From the NCBI GenBank assembly GCA_964386565.1, contig CAYLRU010000057.1:1-16141 (forward strand): a stretch of DNA of 16,141 nt, in the 5' to 3' direction. Positions within the stretch are counted from its first letter, which is position 1, and each line of letters begins with the position of its first letter. The notes below the pieces were generated by a model. The model saw nothing but the letters and a program-made list of their open reading frames with translations. It searched no databases and was not told the origin of the DNA. Shown here in pieces: positions 7,496 through 14,817 of this stretch. The stretch is from CAYLRU01 sp964386565 (lineage in GTDB: Bacteria; Desulfobacterota; Desulfobacteria; Desulfobacterales; UBA5616). A program made the position numbers and the translations under genes.

Positions 7496-8260
7496 TTACC
7501 TCATCGGATTTTTCAAACTCGAAATGGTGAATAAATTGTCTTCAAGAGCGGTGTTGAATTCGATGCTGTTATAAACCAGCCGCGTATATTCGTTTTCAGC
7601 ATCGGTTTTCTTCATTTCCCAGACTTTTGGGAAAAGTTTGCCGCCCATCTCCTGGATTTGGCTGCCGGTCATGATCTTGACCGATACCAGGTCTTCGTCG
7701 AAAAACTCCTCGCTCAGAAAAATGAGGTCTTCACGGATCTTTAACTCCAGCATTCCCCACACCACCGGTGCGTTGGGCTTGGGCATGGCCTTTATCACGT
7801 ATACTTTTTTGCCGTCATGGGATTCGGTTCTGATAATTTCATGGGTGTAGTCTGTAATCAGGCTGTCGCTTTTGGCCAGATCGTTATTGGAAAAATCGGA
7901 TCCCATCCAGGACTGGCTCATCATGGACGGCGGCAGTTTAATCACCCGGTTGATTTTCGGATTATATATCCACATCTCCCGGCCTTTTTTCAATGTGCCG
8001 TTCCCCTTGTCCTTGGAAGGGGAAATAATCTTGATCAGGCTCTTATCCTGCCCCCTTGTCCAGGCTTTCATGGACATCCGACGCTCCCAGTCCGGTCGAT
8101 GAATGACCATTTCCACAACCGCGTGGGAGGTCTTTTCTCTCAGATAATTAAATCCCTTGTCCACAATCTCCTGTGCGGTGGAAAACTCCTGGGAACCGGC
8201 TGGACAGGACAAAACAATTGCCGTTAGAAAAATGATGGCTGCAGCAGGTTTGATTTTCAT
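7496..8260 (-). CDS. LolA-like outer membrane lipoprotein-sorting protein
   Basis: A 254-residue exported protein. The hydrophobic N-terminus (MKIKPAAAIIFLTAIVLSC) fits a signal peptide; VLSC at 16-19 could be a lipobox, while cleavage after PAGSQ is the alternative. The body matches the LolA_like/COG2834 group: MSMKAWTRGQDKSLIKI, then SPSKDKGNGTLKKGREMWIY, and the hallmark LPPSMMSQSWMGSDFSNNDL. Members are periplasmic carriers with a LolA-type half-barrel fold that shields acyl chains. ATG 8260 is preferred because it begins directly at the signal peptide; an in-frame ATG at 8302 would prepend 14 residues coded entirely by heptamer repeats. No Shine-Dalgarno is evident. It is the first gene of the five-gene module. 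Distinct from the shorter housekeeping LolA, so probably a specialised carrier. Confidence 0.85.
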   Translation of the reverse strand: MKIKPAAAIIFLTAIVLSCPAGSQEFSTAQEIVDKGFNYLREKTSHAVVEMVIHRPDWERRMSMKAWTRGQDKSLIKIISPSKDKGNGTLKKGREMWIYNPKINRVIKLPPSMMSQSWMGSDFSNNDLAKSDSLITDYTHEIIRTESHDGKKVYVIKAMPKPNAPVVWGMLELKIREDLIFLSEEFFDEDLVSVKIMTGSQIQEMGGKLFPKVWEMKKTDAENEYTRLVYNSIEFNTALEDNLFTISSLKNPMR

Positions 8261-8271
8261 TGGTTTAAAAT

Positions 8272-8313
8272 CCGGAACCCGAAGCCCAAAACCGTGAGTC
8301 ATGAGTCGTTACG
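8272..8313. repeat. Heptamer array D, upstream of the LolA-like gene
   Basis: Six consecutive 7-base units on the plus strand: CCGGAAC, CCGAAGC, CCAAAAC, CGTGAGT, CATGAGT, CGTTACG. The first three and the next three form two sub-families. The array lies 11 bases 5' of the LolA-like start codon, in the gap of about 90 bases after aroQ, where a promoter or leader for the transport module would be expected. CGTTACG also occurs, in inverted form, in array E near rpe. Confidence 0.5.
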
Positions 8314-8350
8314 AGCAGGCACCAAAGCCACACTTGTCACGAATATCGGG

Positions 8351-8803
8351 CTATTCGTCTGTTTGAATCATTTCAGCAATGGCTTCCAATGCCATTGCAT
8401 ACCCAAAAGGTCCGAATCCGGCCAGTTGCGCAGTGGCTACATCCGCAATCATGGATTGATGCCGGAAAGGTTCCCGCCTGTAAATGTTGGACAGGTGAAT
8501 TTCGATGACCGGCACATCCAGGAGTAAAACAGCGTCGCGGATGCCGATACTGGTATGGGTGTATGCTGCCGGATTGATGATCAGGCCGTCATATTTTCCC
8601 ATGGCATCCTGGATTCGGGTAATGATTTCACCTTCGTGATTGGATTGGAATACATCCACGTCGATGTTCAAAGACGCTCCTTTTTGTCTCAGCATTTCAT
8701 TAATGCCCGCAATCGTCATGTTGCCGTAAAGCTCGGGGTCGCGTTTTCCCAGCATGTTTAAATTGGGACCGTGAATCACCAGGATTTTTTGATTTTTTTC
8801 CAT
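8351..8803 (-). CDS. aroQ: Type II 3-dehydroquinate dehydratase
   Basis: A 150-residue protein, the normal length for the small dodecameric type II enzyme, which dehydrates 3-dehydroquinate to 3-dehydroshikimate in the cytosolic shikimate pathway. Visible hallmarks are GPNLNMLG (12-19), the catalytic pair Arg21 and Tyr26 in KRDPELYG, FQSNHEGEI (52-60), the substrate-binding block INPAAYTHTSIGIRDA (76-91), and EIHLSNIYRREPFRH with the catalytic His103. The start ATG 8803 has an AGGGG-type Shine-Dalgarno just upstream. It follows rpe on the same strand after a 166-base gap containing an inverted repeat, so it may have its own promoter. No other shikimate gene is in the window. Identification is firm. 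Confidence 0.97.
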   Translation of the reverse strand: MEKNQKILVIHGPNLNMLGKRDPELYGNMTIAGINEMLRQKGASLNIDVDVFQSNHEGEIITRIQDAMGKYDGLIINPAAYTHTSIGIRDAVLLLDVPVIEIHLSNIYRREPFRHQSMIADVATAQLAGFGPFGYAMALEAIAEMIQTDE

Positions 8804-8921
8804 AGTTCCCCTTTCTTACGTCTGACCGTGCTGGAGCGGGTGAACAAACATGAACAATTTGTTGGTTGAGAGCTGTGACGCAATGTCATTAACTTAAGTT
8901 TGAAACAATGCGTTTCTCTTG

Positions 8922-8947
8922 TACGAATCGTCCGTTTTCGATTCGTA
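8922..8947. repeat. Perfect 9-bp inverted repeat in the rpe-aroQ gap
   Basis: TACGAATCG (8922-8930) and CGATTCGTA (8939-8947) are perfect reverse complements around an 8-base loop. The surrounding 166-base gap also has a 10-base palindrome, AACTTAAGTT (8891-8900), and two TTGTTCA copies on the minus strand near 8846-8862. There is no U-run following on either strand, so this is a possible operator or repeat-derived hairpin rather than a clear terminator. The CGTAAA-like bases resemble heptamer array E on the other side of rpe. Confidence 0.45.
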
Positions 8948-8969
8948 AACAATAAGAACACTTTTTATA

Positions 8970-9626
8970 TCATAAAACAATGTGCTTTTTCAAATTGTCG
9001 ATAGCGTCCCTGTAATCCGGCTTTCCGAATATTGCCGAGCCGGCCACGAAAACATCGGCACCGGCCGATGAAATGTCTTTAATGGTGTTTGCATTAACGC
9101 CGCCGTCCACCTGGATGAGGACGTTCAGCCCGCGATCCCGGATCATTTTTTTCAGGGTTTTTATTTTTTCGATGCTGTTCGGAATGAATACCTGTCCCCC
9201 GAATCCCGGGTTTACGCTCATGATCAACACGTAATCCACATATTCCAAAACCCACTCCAGTTCACACAGCGGGGTCGAAGGGTTTAACACTGCTCCCGGC
9301 CGTACCCCCAAATCCCGTATCATATCCAGGGTCCGGTTCAAATGGACGCATGCCTCGACCTGAACGGAAATCCAGTCAGCCCCGGCCTCGGCAAAATCAG
9401 GAATGTATCGATCCGGGTTTTCGATCATCAGGTGAACGTCAACGGGCAGTTTCGTTACTTTTCGTACCGCTTTCACAACGATGGGGCCAAAGGTGATGTT
9501 GGGGACGAAGTGGCCGTCCATGATATCGGCATGTATCCAGTCTGCTCCGGCATCTTCAACAGCAGCAATTTCGTCTCCGAGTTTTGAAAAATCAGCAGAC
9601 AGGATGGAGGGTGCGATCAGTTTCAT
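8970..9626 (-). CDS. rpe: Ribulose-phosphate 3-epimerase
   Basis: A 218-residue TIM barrel of normal length that interconverts ribulose 5-phosphate and xylulose 5-phosphate in the pentose phosphate pathway. It opens with IAPSILSADF, carries the metal ligands His32 and Asp34 (HADIMDGHFVPN), His65 (DVHLMIENP) and Asp174 (IQVDGGVN), and has the phosphate-binding NPGFGGQ (139-145) and VAGSAIF. One deviation from most relatives: the ISVHxEA-type strand reads ISVQVEA, with Gln89 in place of the usual His. The start ATG 9626 has a GGAG Shine-Dalgarno (plus-strand 9635-9638). It follows the PASTA gene after a 139-base gap that holds heptamer array E. Confidence 0.97.
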   Translation of the reverse strand: MKLIAPSILSADFSKLGDEIAAVEDAGADWIHADIMDGHFVPNITFGPIVVKAVRKVTKLPVDVHLMIENPDRYIPDFAEAGADWISVQVEACVHLNRTLDMIRDLGVRPGAVLNPSTPLCELEWVLEYVDYVLIMSVNPGFGGQVFIPNSIEKIKTLKKMIRDRGLNVLIQVDGGVNANTIKDISSAGADVFVAGSAIFGKPDYRDAIDNLKKHIVL

Positions 9627-9646
9627 TCCAGTGTCTCCTTAATATT

Positions 9647-9709
9647 CGTGACAAGTAAATCGTAAATCGCGGCAAGTGCGGCCTTGGCATCTGTTCGTAA
9701 CGATTTACG
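9647..9709. repeat. Heptamer array E with inverted repeat, upstream of rpe
   Basis: Units CGTGACA, AGTAAAT, CGTAAAT, CGCGGCA, AGTGCGG run in phase from 9647 to 9681. At 9696-9709 the unit recurs inverted (CGTAACGATTTACG). CGTAAATCG (9661-9669) and CGATTTACG (9701-9709) are perfect 9-base complements, so a hairpin with a loop of about 31 bases is possible; a register shifted by one unit gives an alternative 9-base pairing (9655-9663 with 9700-9708). It ends about 20 bases before the rpe start, upstream of a normal Shine-Dalgarno. Confidence 0.5.
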
Positions 9710-9765
9710 GTGATGGGGCTTGTTTTTTTGTTTCGAGCGTTATTATCAGGTTTTCGGACTTTTTT

Positions 9766-10731
9766 TCAATCGTAAATTTTCGCCTCAACCAGTTCATCGT
9801 TTTCATACAGGAACACACCAGCGCCCTGGTTGCTGGGAATCAAAAACCATACATCCCGGCCCGGTTCAATAAAATCATCAAACAGGTCCAATGAGATGCC
9901 CGGCAGGTTCAGGCGAAGACGGATCCGGGTATTGAGAAAACCGTTGTCCGCCCTGTACATAAACAGGTTCGGGCCTTTGAATAACAGCGATGGAGACAAT
10001 TCCGTCGATTTCCTTGTGCGGTTGACGATCAATTTCACGGGTTCACTTTCCATGACCCGGCAGCCGGCTTTGGGCTGCTGGCCGATGATGGTATTGTTAT
10101 CGCTGTTTTCAATGTAAACGGTTTTAACGGTACCGATGACAAGACCGTGCTTTTCTATGGCCGGGACGGCCTTGTCCAAAGCCATCCCCTTTAAATCCGG
10201 CATTTGATAGGCCGGACGCCGGGTTCCCGAACTTACCAGCAGGTCTGCGCATTTGCCGTGCCGGGTGATGCTTCCCGGTGATGGAACCTGTGAGATGACA
10301 TTTTCCTTATTCCCCTGCTGTATATCCGTATATGAAATGTTTTTCAGACACAAGTCGTTTTCTTCAAGGATGATTCGTGCCTCGACCAGGGAAAGACCGA
10401 TGAGGTTGGGCATGACAACGCTTTCCGGGCCCTTTGACAGGATAATTCGGACATCCCGCCCTTTTTTGATTTCCCTTCCGGGCTCAGGATCCTGAAAGAT
10501 AATATGGTTTTTCGGTATTTCACCGCTGTATTCAGATCCTTTTACTTTGATGTTTAACCCCAGATCCGTCAGCAGTTCCAGGGCGTAAACGATTTCCTTG
10601 CCTTCAAGGGGCGGGACTACGATGATGTCCCGGCTTTTCGCCAGCCGGGTCAGCGTAAAATAAGCGCTGCCGGAAACGGCCAGGAGGAAGACGATGAGTA
10701 AAACCAAGTATTTAAATATCCGCGTTACCAC
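9766..10731 (-). CDS. Membrane-anchored protein with three PASTA domains
   Basis: A 321-residue protein with a GTG start (10731) and no strong Shine-Dalgarno; a TAA lies in frame just upstream. One membrane helix (about 7-27) is followed by three PASTA repeats outside the cytoplasm: about 36-101 (VPPLEGKEIVYALELL ... GREIKKGRDVRIILSKG), 104-169 (MPNLIGLSLVEARIIL ... VPSPG ... LLVSSG), and 175-237 (MPDLKGMALDKAVPAI ... QQPKAG ... LIVN). Residues about 245-321 form a C-terminal segment I do not recognise. There is no kinase or transpeptidase domain, unlike the classical PASTA proteins PknB and PBP2x. PASTA domains can bind muropeptides, so a cell-wall sensing or scaffold role is a guess. The position between rsmB and rpe appears common in deltaproteobacteria. 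Gap to rsmB is 122 bases. Confidence 0.85.
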   Translation of the reverse strand: MVTRIFKYLVLLIVFLLAVSGSAYFTLTRLAKSRDIIVVPPLEGKEIVYALELLTDLGLNIKVKGSEYSGEIPKNHIIFQDPEPGREIKKGRDVRIILSKGPESVVMPNLIGLSLVEARIILEENDLCLKNISYTDIQQGNKENVISQVPSPGSITRHGKCADLLVSSGTRRPAYQMPDLKGMALDKAVPAIEKHGLVIGTVKTVYIENSDNNTIIGQQPKAGCRVMESEPVKLIVNRTRKSTELSPSLLFKGPNLFMYRADNGFLNTRIRLRLNLPGISLDLFDDFIEPGRDVWFLIPSNQGAGVFLYENDELVEAKIYD

Positions 10732-10853
10732 GATGTTCTTTTAAGCAAAAATTTGTTATGAAAACAACATCAAAAAAGAATCAAACCGAAGTTCGGAAGA
10801 TGAATCGCATTCAACACAGCCGCCGGAGATAAACCCGGGACGGATCTTTGATG

Positions 10854-12227
10854 TCAGGACGCCTTACAATTTTTCAACCGCACCGAAAAGAAGCCGTCCA
10901 TTTGATGAATATGCGGAATCGTTCTGAAAAAGCCGTTGCTGGTTTTAAAACCCCTTGCCCACGAAAGAGATGCATCCCAGGTTGTATCGACTGTAAAATG
11001 GGGGTTGGTTTTCAGAAATGTGTCAACCACGTCCACGGTTTCTTCCGGTTCCATGCTGCAAACGGTATAGACGACAACACCGCCGGGCTTGACCCGGTCG
11101 GCCAGGTTGTTTAACAGGCGGATTTGGTTGAGTGAAAGTCGGGGCAGGTGGTCGGGATGCATCCGCCATTTGATATCCGGATTCCGCCGTATCACGCCGA
11201 GACCTGAACACGGCGCATCGATGAAAATTCCGTCAAAATCAGGAAGGGCCTTTTTATCCGGTTTAACAGAAAGGTCCATCAGTCGTGTCGTGACGATGGA
11301 AATGCCCAGCCGTTTCATTTCATGTCCCAGTTTGGAAAGCCTGTGTTCGTCTTTGTCCACGGCAGTCACCGTGCCGGTATTTTTCATCAACTGGGCGATG
11401 TGTCCGGTTTTCCCCCCCAGTCCCGCACAGGCGTCCATGATGAAGTGGCCGGGCCGGGGGGACAACAGATGGCTCACTGCCTGGGCTGCCTCATCCTGTA
11501 CCTGGAACCAGCCGTTTTGAAAAGACGTCATTTTGAAAATGGGGATTTTGGGGCCGGTAAAGGCAATTCCCTCGGGTGCATAAGGGGTGAATTGAGCGGT
11601 CTCAACCTCTTCGGACAGGGCTTTTAACAGGGCGCTCCGGGTTGTTTTCAGTGTGTTGGTTCTCACCGTAACCGGGGGGATGGTGTTGAGAAACCCACAA
11701 ATGGCCCGGGCTTCTGAAAGACCAAAACGCTCAATCCACCGCGATACCAGCCAGTCAGGGAAAGAAGCGGCAACTGCCAGTGCGTTGACCGGGTCCTTGT
11801 CCGGATCCGGAAACGGAACAAGGTCATATCCCCTTGAAGCGTTTCGCAGCACTGCATTGACAAAACGGGCCACCCACGGCGAGGCGAGGCGTTTTGTCAT
11901 TTCCACGGATGTATTGACGGCTGCGGATACCGGGATTCGGTCCAGGCAGGCAATCTGGTATAAGCCGATCCTCAGAATGTTGAGAACTACGGGATCGATC
12001 TTCTGCAGTTTGGTTTTTGAAAAATGGTTTATGATCCAGTCCAGGTGCCCCCTGTTTCTCAGGACACCGTAAACCAGGGCCTTGAGAAAGGATTTTTCCC
12101 GCCTGTCCCAATGCTCGAACCGATCCCGCACATCATCCATGATGACATCCAGGGTATCGGCATCATGGGTCAACCGGTTTAAAACAGCCAGGGCGATGTT
12201 GCGGGCATCGTCGGGATGATGTTTCAT
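10854..12227 (-). CDS. rsmB: 16S rRNA (cytosine(967)-C(5))-methyltransferase
   Basis: A 457-residue RsmB/Sun protein. An N-terminal NusB-like RNA-binding domain (about 5-135: ALAVLNRLT, LVYGVLRNRGHLDWII, LRIGLYQIACLDRIP, RFVNAVLRN) is followed by a linker and the SAM methyltransferase domain: VQDEAAQA (243-250), motif I DACAGLGGKTGH (265-276), motif IV DAPCSGLG with Cys340, and motif VI VCSMEPEE with the nucleophile Cys390. It methylates C967 of 16S rRNA using SAM, with two cysteines in the catalytic cycle, as expected for m5C RNA methyltransferases. The start ATG 12227 lies 9 bases after the fmt stop with an AAAGG Shine-Dalgarno over that stop, so the two are in one operon. Confidence 0.97.
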   Translation of the reverse strand: MKHHPDDARNIALAVLNRLTHDADTLDVIMDDVRDRFEHWDRREKSFLKALVYGVLRNRGHLDWIINHFSKTKLQKIDPVVLNILRIGLYQIACLDRIPVSAAVNTSVEMTKRLASPWVARFVNAVLRNASRGYDLVPFPDPDKDPVNALAVAASFPDWLVSRWIERFGLSEARAICGFLNTIPPVTVRTNTLKTTRSALLKALSEEVETAQFTPYAPEGIAFTGPKIPIFKMTSFQNGWFQVQDEAAQAVSHLLSPRPGHFIMDACAGLGGKTGHIAQLMKNTGTVTAVDKDEHRLSKLGHEMKRLGISIVTTRLMDLSVKPDKKALPDFDGIFIDAPCSGLGVIRRNPDIKWRMHPDHLPRLSLNQIRLLNNLADRVKPGGVVVYTVCSMEPEETVDVVDTFLKTNPHFTVDTTWDASLSWARGFKTSNGFFRTIPHIHQMDGFFSVRLKNCKAS

Positions 12228-12236
12228 GGATGACCT

Positions 12237-13178
12237 TTACCCGAGCCTTGTTCCAGGGGGTAGGGGATATCCCCTGAGAAAATCCTTGATGTTCAACCGC
12301 TTTCCGGAAGCGCCCTGGATTTTCCGGATCAGCAGTGCACCCTTTCCCGTTGCAATGGTCAATTCATCGGGAAAGCCTTTTAAAACAGTCCCCGGCGGTT
12401 CGGTTTCAGCCGTATCCAGAGGCGTTACGGCAAAAAGTTTCAACCGCCTGTTCCCATGAAAGGTGAATGCACCGGGCCATGGCGTCATGCCGCGAACAAA
12501 CGCATCGATTTCCCGGGCGGATTTATGCCAGTCTATACGGCCGTCCGCTTTTCGCAACAGCGGTGCATAAGTTGCCTGGCTGTGATCCTGGGGGCGTCTT
12601 TCAATATCTCCCAGTTGAATTTTTGAAAGTGTTTTAATCAACAGCTCCGCACTTTTTCTTGCCAGAAGATCATGCAGGGTGGCTGACGTGTCACAGGGAC
12701 GGATGATCGTTTTTTCCGTCATGAGAATATCGCCGGTGTCCAGCCCGGCATCCATCAGCATGGCCGTGACCCCGGTTTCTTTTTCTCCGTTGATGATGGC
12801 CCACTGGATGGGCGCCGGTCCCCGGTATTTCGGGAGCAGGGATGCATGGATGTTGACGGCCCCGAATGCAGGTATGGCCAGCATCTCCCGGCTGATGATG
12901 TGACCATAGGCAATGACGGCGAACACATCAGGGGCAAGCTTTTTTACTTGCCGGTAAAAATCTTTTGTTTTAACTGATTCCGGCTGAACCACGGGATATC
13001 CGAGACGAATCGCCGCGCTTTTTACCGGCGGCGGATGTATTTTTTTCCCCCTGCCTTTGGGCCGGTCCGGCTGGGTGACCACCAGGGATACGGCATGCCC
13101 GCTTTCATGCAACGCCAGAAGGGAGGGGACGGCAAACTCCGGTGTGCCCATAAAGATGATGTTAAGTGGTTTCTTCAC
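12237..13178 (-). CDS. fmt: Methionyl-tRNA formyltransferase
   Basis: A 313-residue enzyme of normal length that formylates initiator Met-tRNA with 10-formyl-tetrahydrofolate. The N-terminal Rossmann domain begins IIFMGTPEFAVPSLLAL, then VVTQPDRPKGRGKK. The catalytic triad is in place: Asn109 and His111 in NIHASLLPKYRG, and Asp147 in MDAGLDTGDIL. The C-terminal domain (about 210-313) has the tRNA-binding OB-like fold with the typical IDAFVRGMTPWPGAF. The start is GTG (13178) and lies 17 bases inside the end of def, so translation is coupled. The ATG at residue 10 would remove the first beta-strand and is rejected. Clustered with def and rsmB, as in many bacteria. Confidence 0.97.
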   Translation of the reverse strand: MKKPLNIIFMGTPEFAVPSLLALHESGHAVSLVVTQPDRPKGRGKKIHPPPVKSAAIRLGYPVVQPESVKTKDFYRQVKKLAPDVFAVIAYGHIISREMLAIPAFGAVNIHASLLPKYRGPAPIQWAIINGEKETGVTAMLMDAGLDTGDILMTEKTIIRPCDTSATLHDLLARKSAELLIKTLSKIQLGDIERRPQDHSQATYAPLLRKADGRIDWHKSAREIDAFVRGMTPWPGAFTFHGNRRLKLFAVTPLDTAETEPPGTVLKGFPDELTIATGKGALLIRKIQGASGKRLNIKDFLRGYPLPPGTRLG

Positions 13179-13683
13179 GTCTTCTTAATTGCTTGTTGAT
13201 CCGCCGGATATAAAGTTCACGCTTCAGCTTGCTGATGCGGTCGATGAACAGGATGCCGTTTAAGTGGTCTATTTCATGTTGCAACATAACGGCCAGCAGT
13301 CCTTCAGCTTCAAATCGCAGGGGATTCCCGTTTCTGTCAACACCTTCCACCTGTACTTGGGCATGACGCTTGACATCCGCCCTGAAATCCGGAACGCTCA
13401 AACACCCCTCATTTTCAGAAAGGGTGGTTCCTTCGGCGGCAATGATTTTCGGGTTTATCAGTACTTCAAGACGCCGACCTTCTTCCTTCGGCGCAATATC
13501 GTATACGATAAGGCTTTTATCAATCCCCACCTGGATGGCGGCCAGACCGATACCCGGTGCCGCATACAAGGTTTGGGCCATGTCTTCAATCAGGTCCTGG
13601 AAGGCGCCGTCTATGTTTTCCACCGGTTTTACGGGTTTCTTTAAAAACGTATCCGGATAGGTCAGGATCTCCAATGTCGTCAC
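13162..13683 (-). CDS. def: Peptide deformylase
   Basis: A 173-residue metalloenzyme that removes the formyl group from new proteins. All three motifs are present: GIGLAAIQVG (44-53), EGCLSVP with the metal-ligand Cys, and QHEIDHLNG (HExxH variant HEIDH) with the other two metal ligands and the catalytic Glu. Length is normal. The start is GTG at 13683, supported by an AAGGAG Shine-Dalgarno at plus-strand 13690-13695. It overlaps the following fmt gene by 17 bases. The 43-base gap to the upstream membrane protein gene suggests possible read-through from it. Confidence 0.97.
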   Translation of the reverse strand: MTTLEILTYPDTFLKKPVKPVENIDGAFQDLIEDMAQTLYAAPGIGLAAIQVGIDKSLIVYDIAPKEEGRRLEVLINPKIIAAEGTTLSENEGCLSVPDFRADVKRHAQVQVEGVDRNGNPLRFEAEGLLAVMLQHEIDHLNGILFIDRISKLKRELYIRRINKQLRRREETT

Positions 13684-13689
13684 TTGCGA

Positions 13690-13695
13690 CTCCTT
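13690..13695 (-). promoter_or_regulatory. Shine-Dalgarno AAGGAG that fixes the GTG start of def
   Basis: On the minus strand AAGGAG lies 6 bases before the GTG at 13683. The next in-frame methionine is at residue 35, after conserved N-terminal sequence (ILTYPDTFLKKP), so the ribosome site and the family alignment agree on GTG. Confidence 0.7.
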
Positions 13696-13726
13696 TTAAT
13701 GAAAATTATTCAAAGTCCTCTCTTTT

Positions 13727-14809
13727 TTACAATTCGGGTTTTGCTGTTTTTACCAATGAAAACTGTCGGATGTTTACGCTGATCAGCACGGCGGATATCA
13801 TGCCGGCAATGATGACCGGAAACACCTGAACCGCATGATTGACCAGGGTAAAACCGGCAGCGTCCTTTGCATTGATGCCGAATAATGACAGGGCAAAAAC
13901 ACCGCCCGCCTCCCATAAGCCCCAGAACCCGGGAACAGAGGGGAGGGAGATAAAAAAGCAAATTATAATCATTACGATAAAAATATCAAGAAACGATAAG
14001 GGAATGCCGGGGCATCCCTTGGCGACGAGGTAATATGAATAGGCCGAAAGCATCCAGATCATCACGGTCAGGATGATGCAGGACAGGATTTTAACCGGAT
14101 ACGTGACAAGTGAAAATCCCGTGGCGACATTTTCCATCAGATTGATGAGCACCAAACAGATCCTGTCGTGTATAAATTTTTTTCCATTTGATCCCAAAAA
14201 GAAGAAACCTGACGGCAGGGCCTTGATTCCCGAACTGATCCGGTTGCGAAAATACGGGATGCTGATCATGATGATGCCGGCAATCAGAACCGCGGTTAAC
14301 TTTGCGATGCCCCGGGCGATGCTATCCAGTGCGGATTTGTCGAGTATTAATTTGCCGAAATGGGTGCTGGCGGCGGTGTCGAGATTCACGTCGGCCAGCA
14401 GCCAGGAAAACAGCCCGAGGAGTATCAGCATGTCGAAGGCCCGTTCAGCGGCAACCGTGGCAATACCGGTTGAGAAGGGAATATGGGATCTTTTTTGTAC
14501 GATAACGGGGCGTGCAATCTCCCCGACCCGACCCGGCAAAATGCAATTGGTCATAAAACCGATCATGAGAGGATGAAAGGCGTCCATAAAGGAGATGGCA
14601 TGGGAAGACGTCAATATGATCCGCCATCGAAGCGCCCGAAGGGCAAAACTCAGGATGATCACCATCGTTGCCGGCAGGACCCAGAGGTAATTGATGGATT
14701 TGACGTATCGGTATAGTTCGATGAAAGGGGTATTTCGAAATGCAAGATACAGCCCGAAGCCGGAAATCAGTGTGCCGAACAGCAGTGAGATGGTTATTTT
14801 TTTGTTCAT
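13727..14809 (-). CDS. YbhN/UPF0104-type integral membrane protein (LPG synthase TM-like, flippase-like)
   Basis: A 360-residue polytopic protein with about eight membrane helices. It carries the features of the LPG_synthase_TM/UPF0104 family: FALRALRWRIIL in the second helix, then TNCILPGRVGEIARP, AAERAFDMLILLGL, and late SLPSVPGFWGLWEAGGV. Members resemble the membrane part of MprF and are linked to flipping or modifying lipids or polyprenyl sugars at the inner membrane; no specific substrate can be given. ATG 14809 begins directly at the first helix. An ATG at 14863 would add 18 residues translated from the inverted repeat upstream and is rejected. Only a weak Shine-Dalgarno (GGATC) is visible. 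It lies between ribF and def, with a terminator-like hairpin immediately 5' of it. Confidence 0.82.
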   Translation of the reverse strand: MNKKITISLLFGTLISGFGLYLAFRNTPFIELYRYVKSINYLWVLPATMVIILSFALRALRWRIILTSSHAISFMDAFHPLMIGFMTNCILPGRVGEIARPVIVQKRSHIPFSTGIATVAAERAFDMLILLGLFSWLLADVNLDTAASTHFGKLILDKSALDSIARGIAKLTAVLIAGIIMISIPYFRNRISSGIKALPSGFFFLGSNGKKFIHDRICLVLINLMENVATGFSLVTYPVKILSCIILTVMIWMLSAYSYYLVAKGCPGIPLSFLDIFIVMIIICFFISLPSVPGFWGLWEAGGVFALSLFGINAKDAAGFTLVNHAVQVFPVIIAGMISAVLISVNIRQFSLVKTAKPEL

Positions 14810-14817
14810 AGATCCAT

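Noticed and set aside
10732..10853. Terminator between rsmB and the PASTA gene
   Set aside because: On the minus strand CCGAACTTCGG followed by T-rich sequence gives at best a 4-bp stem; too weak to call.
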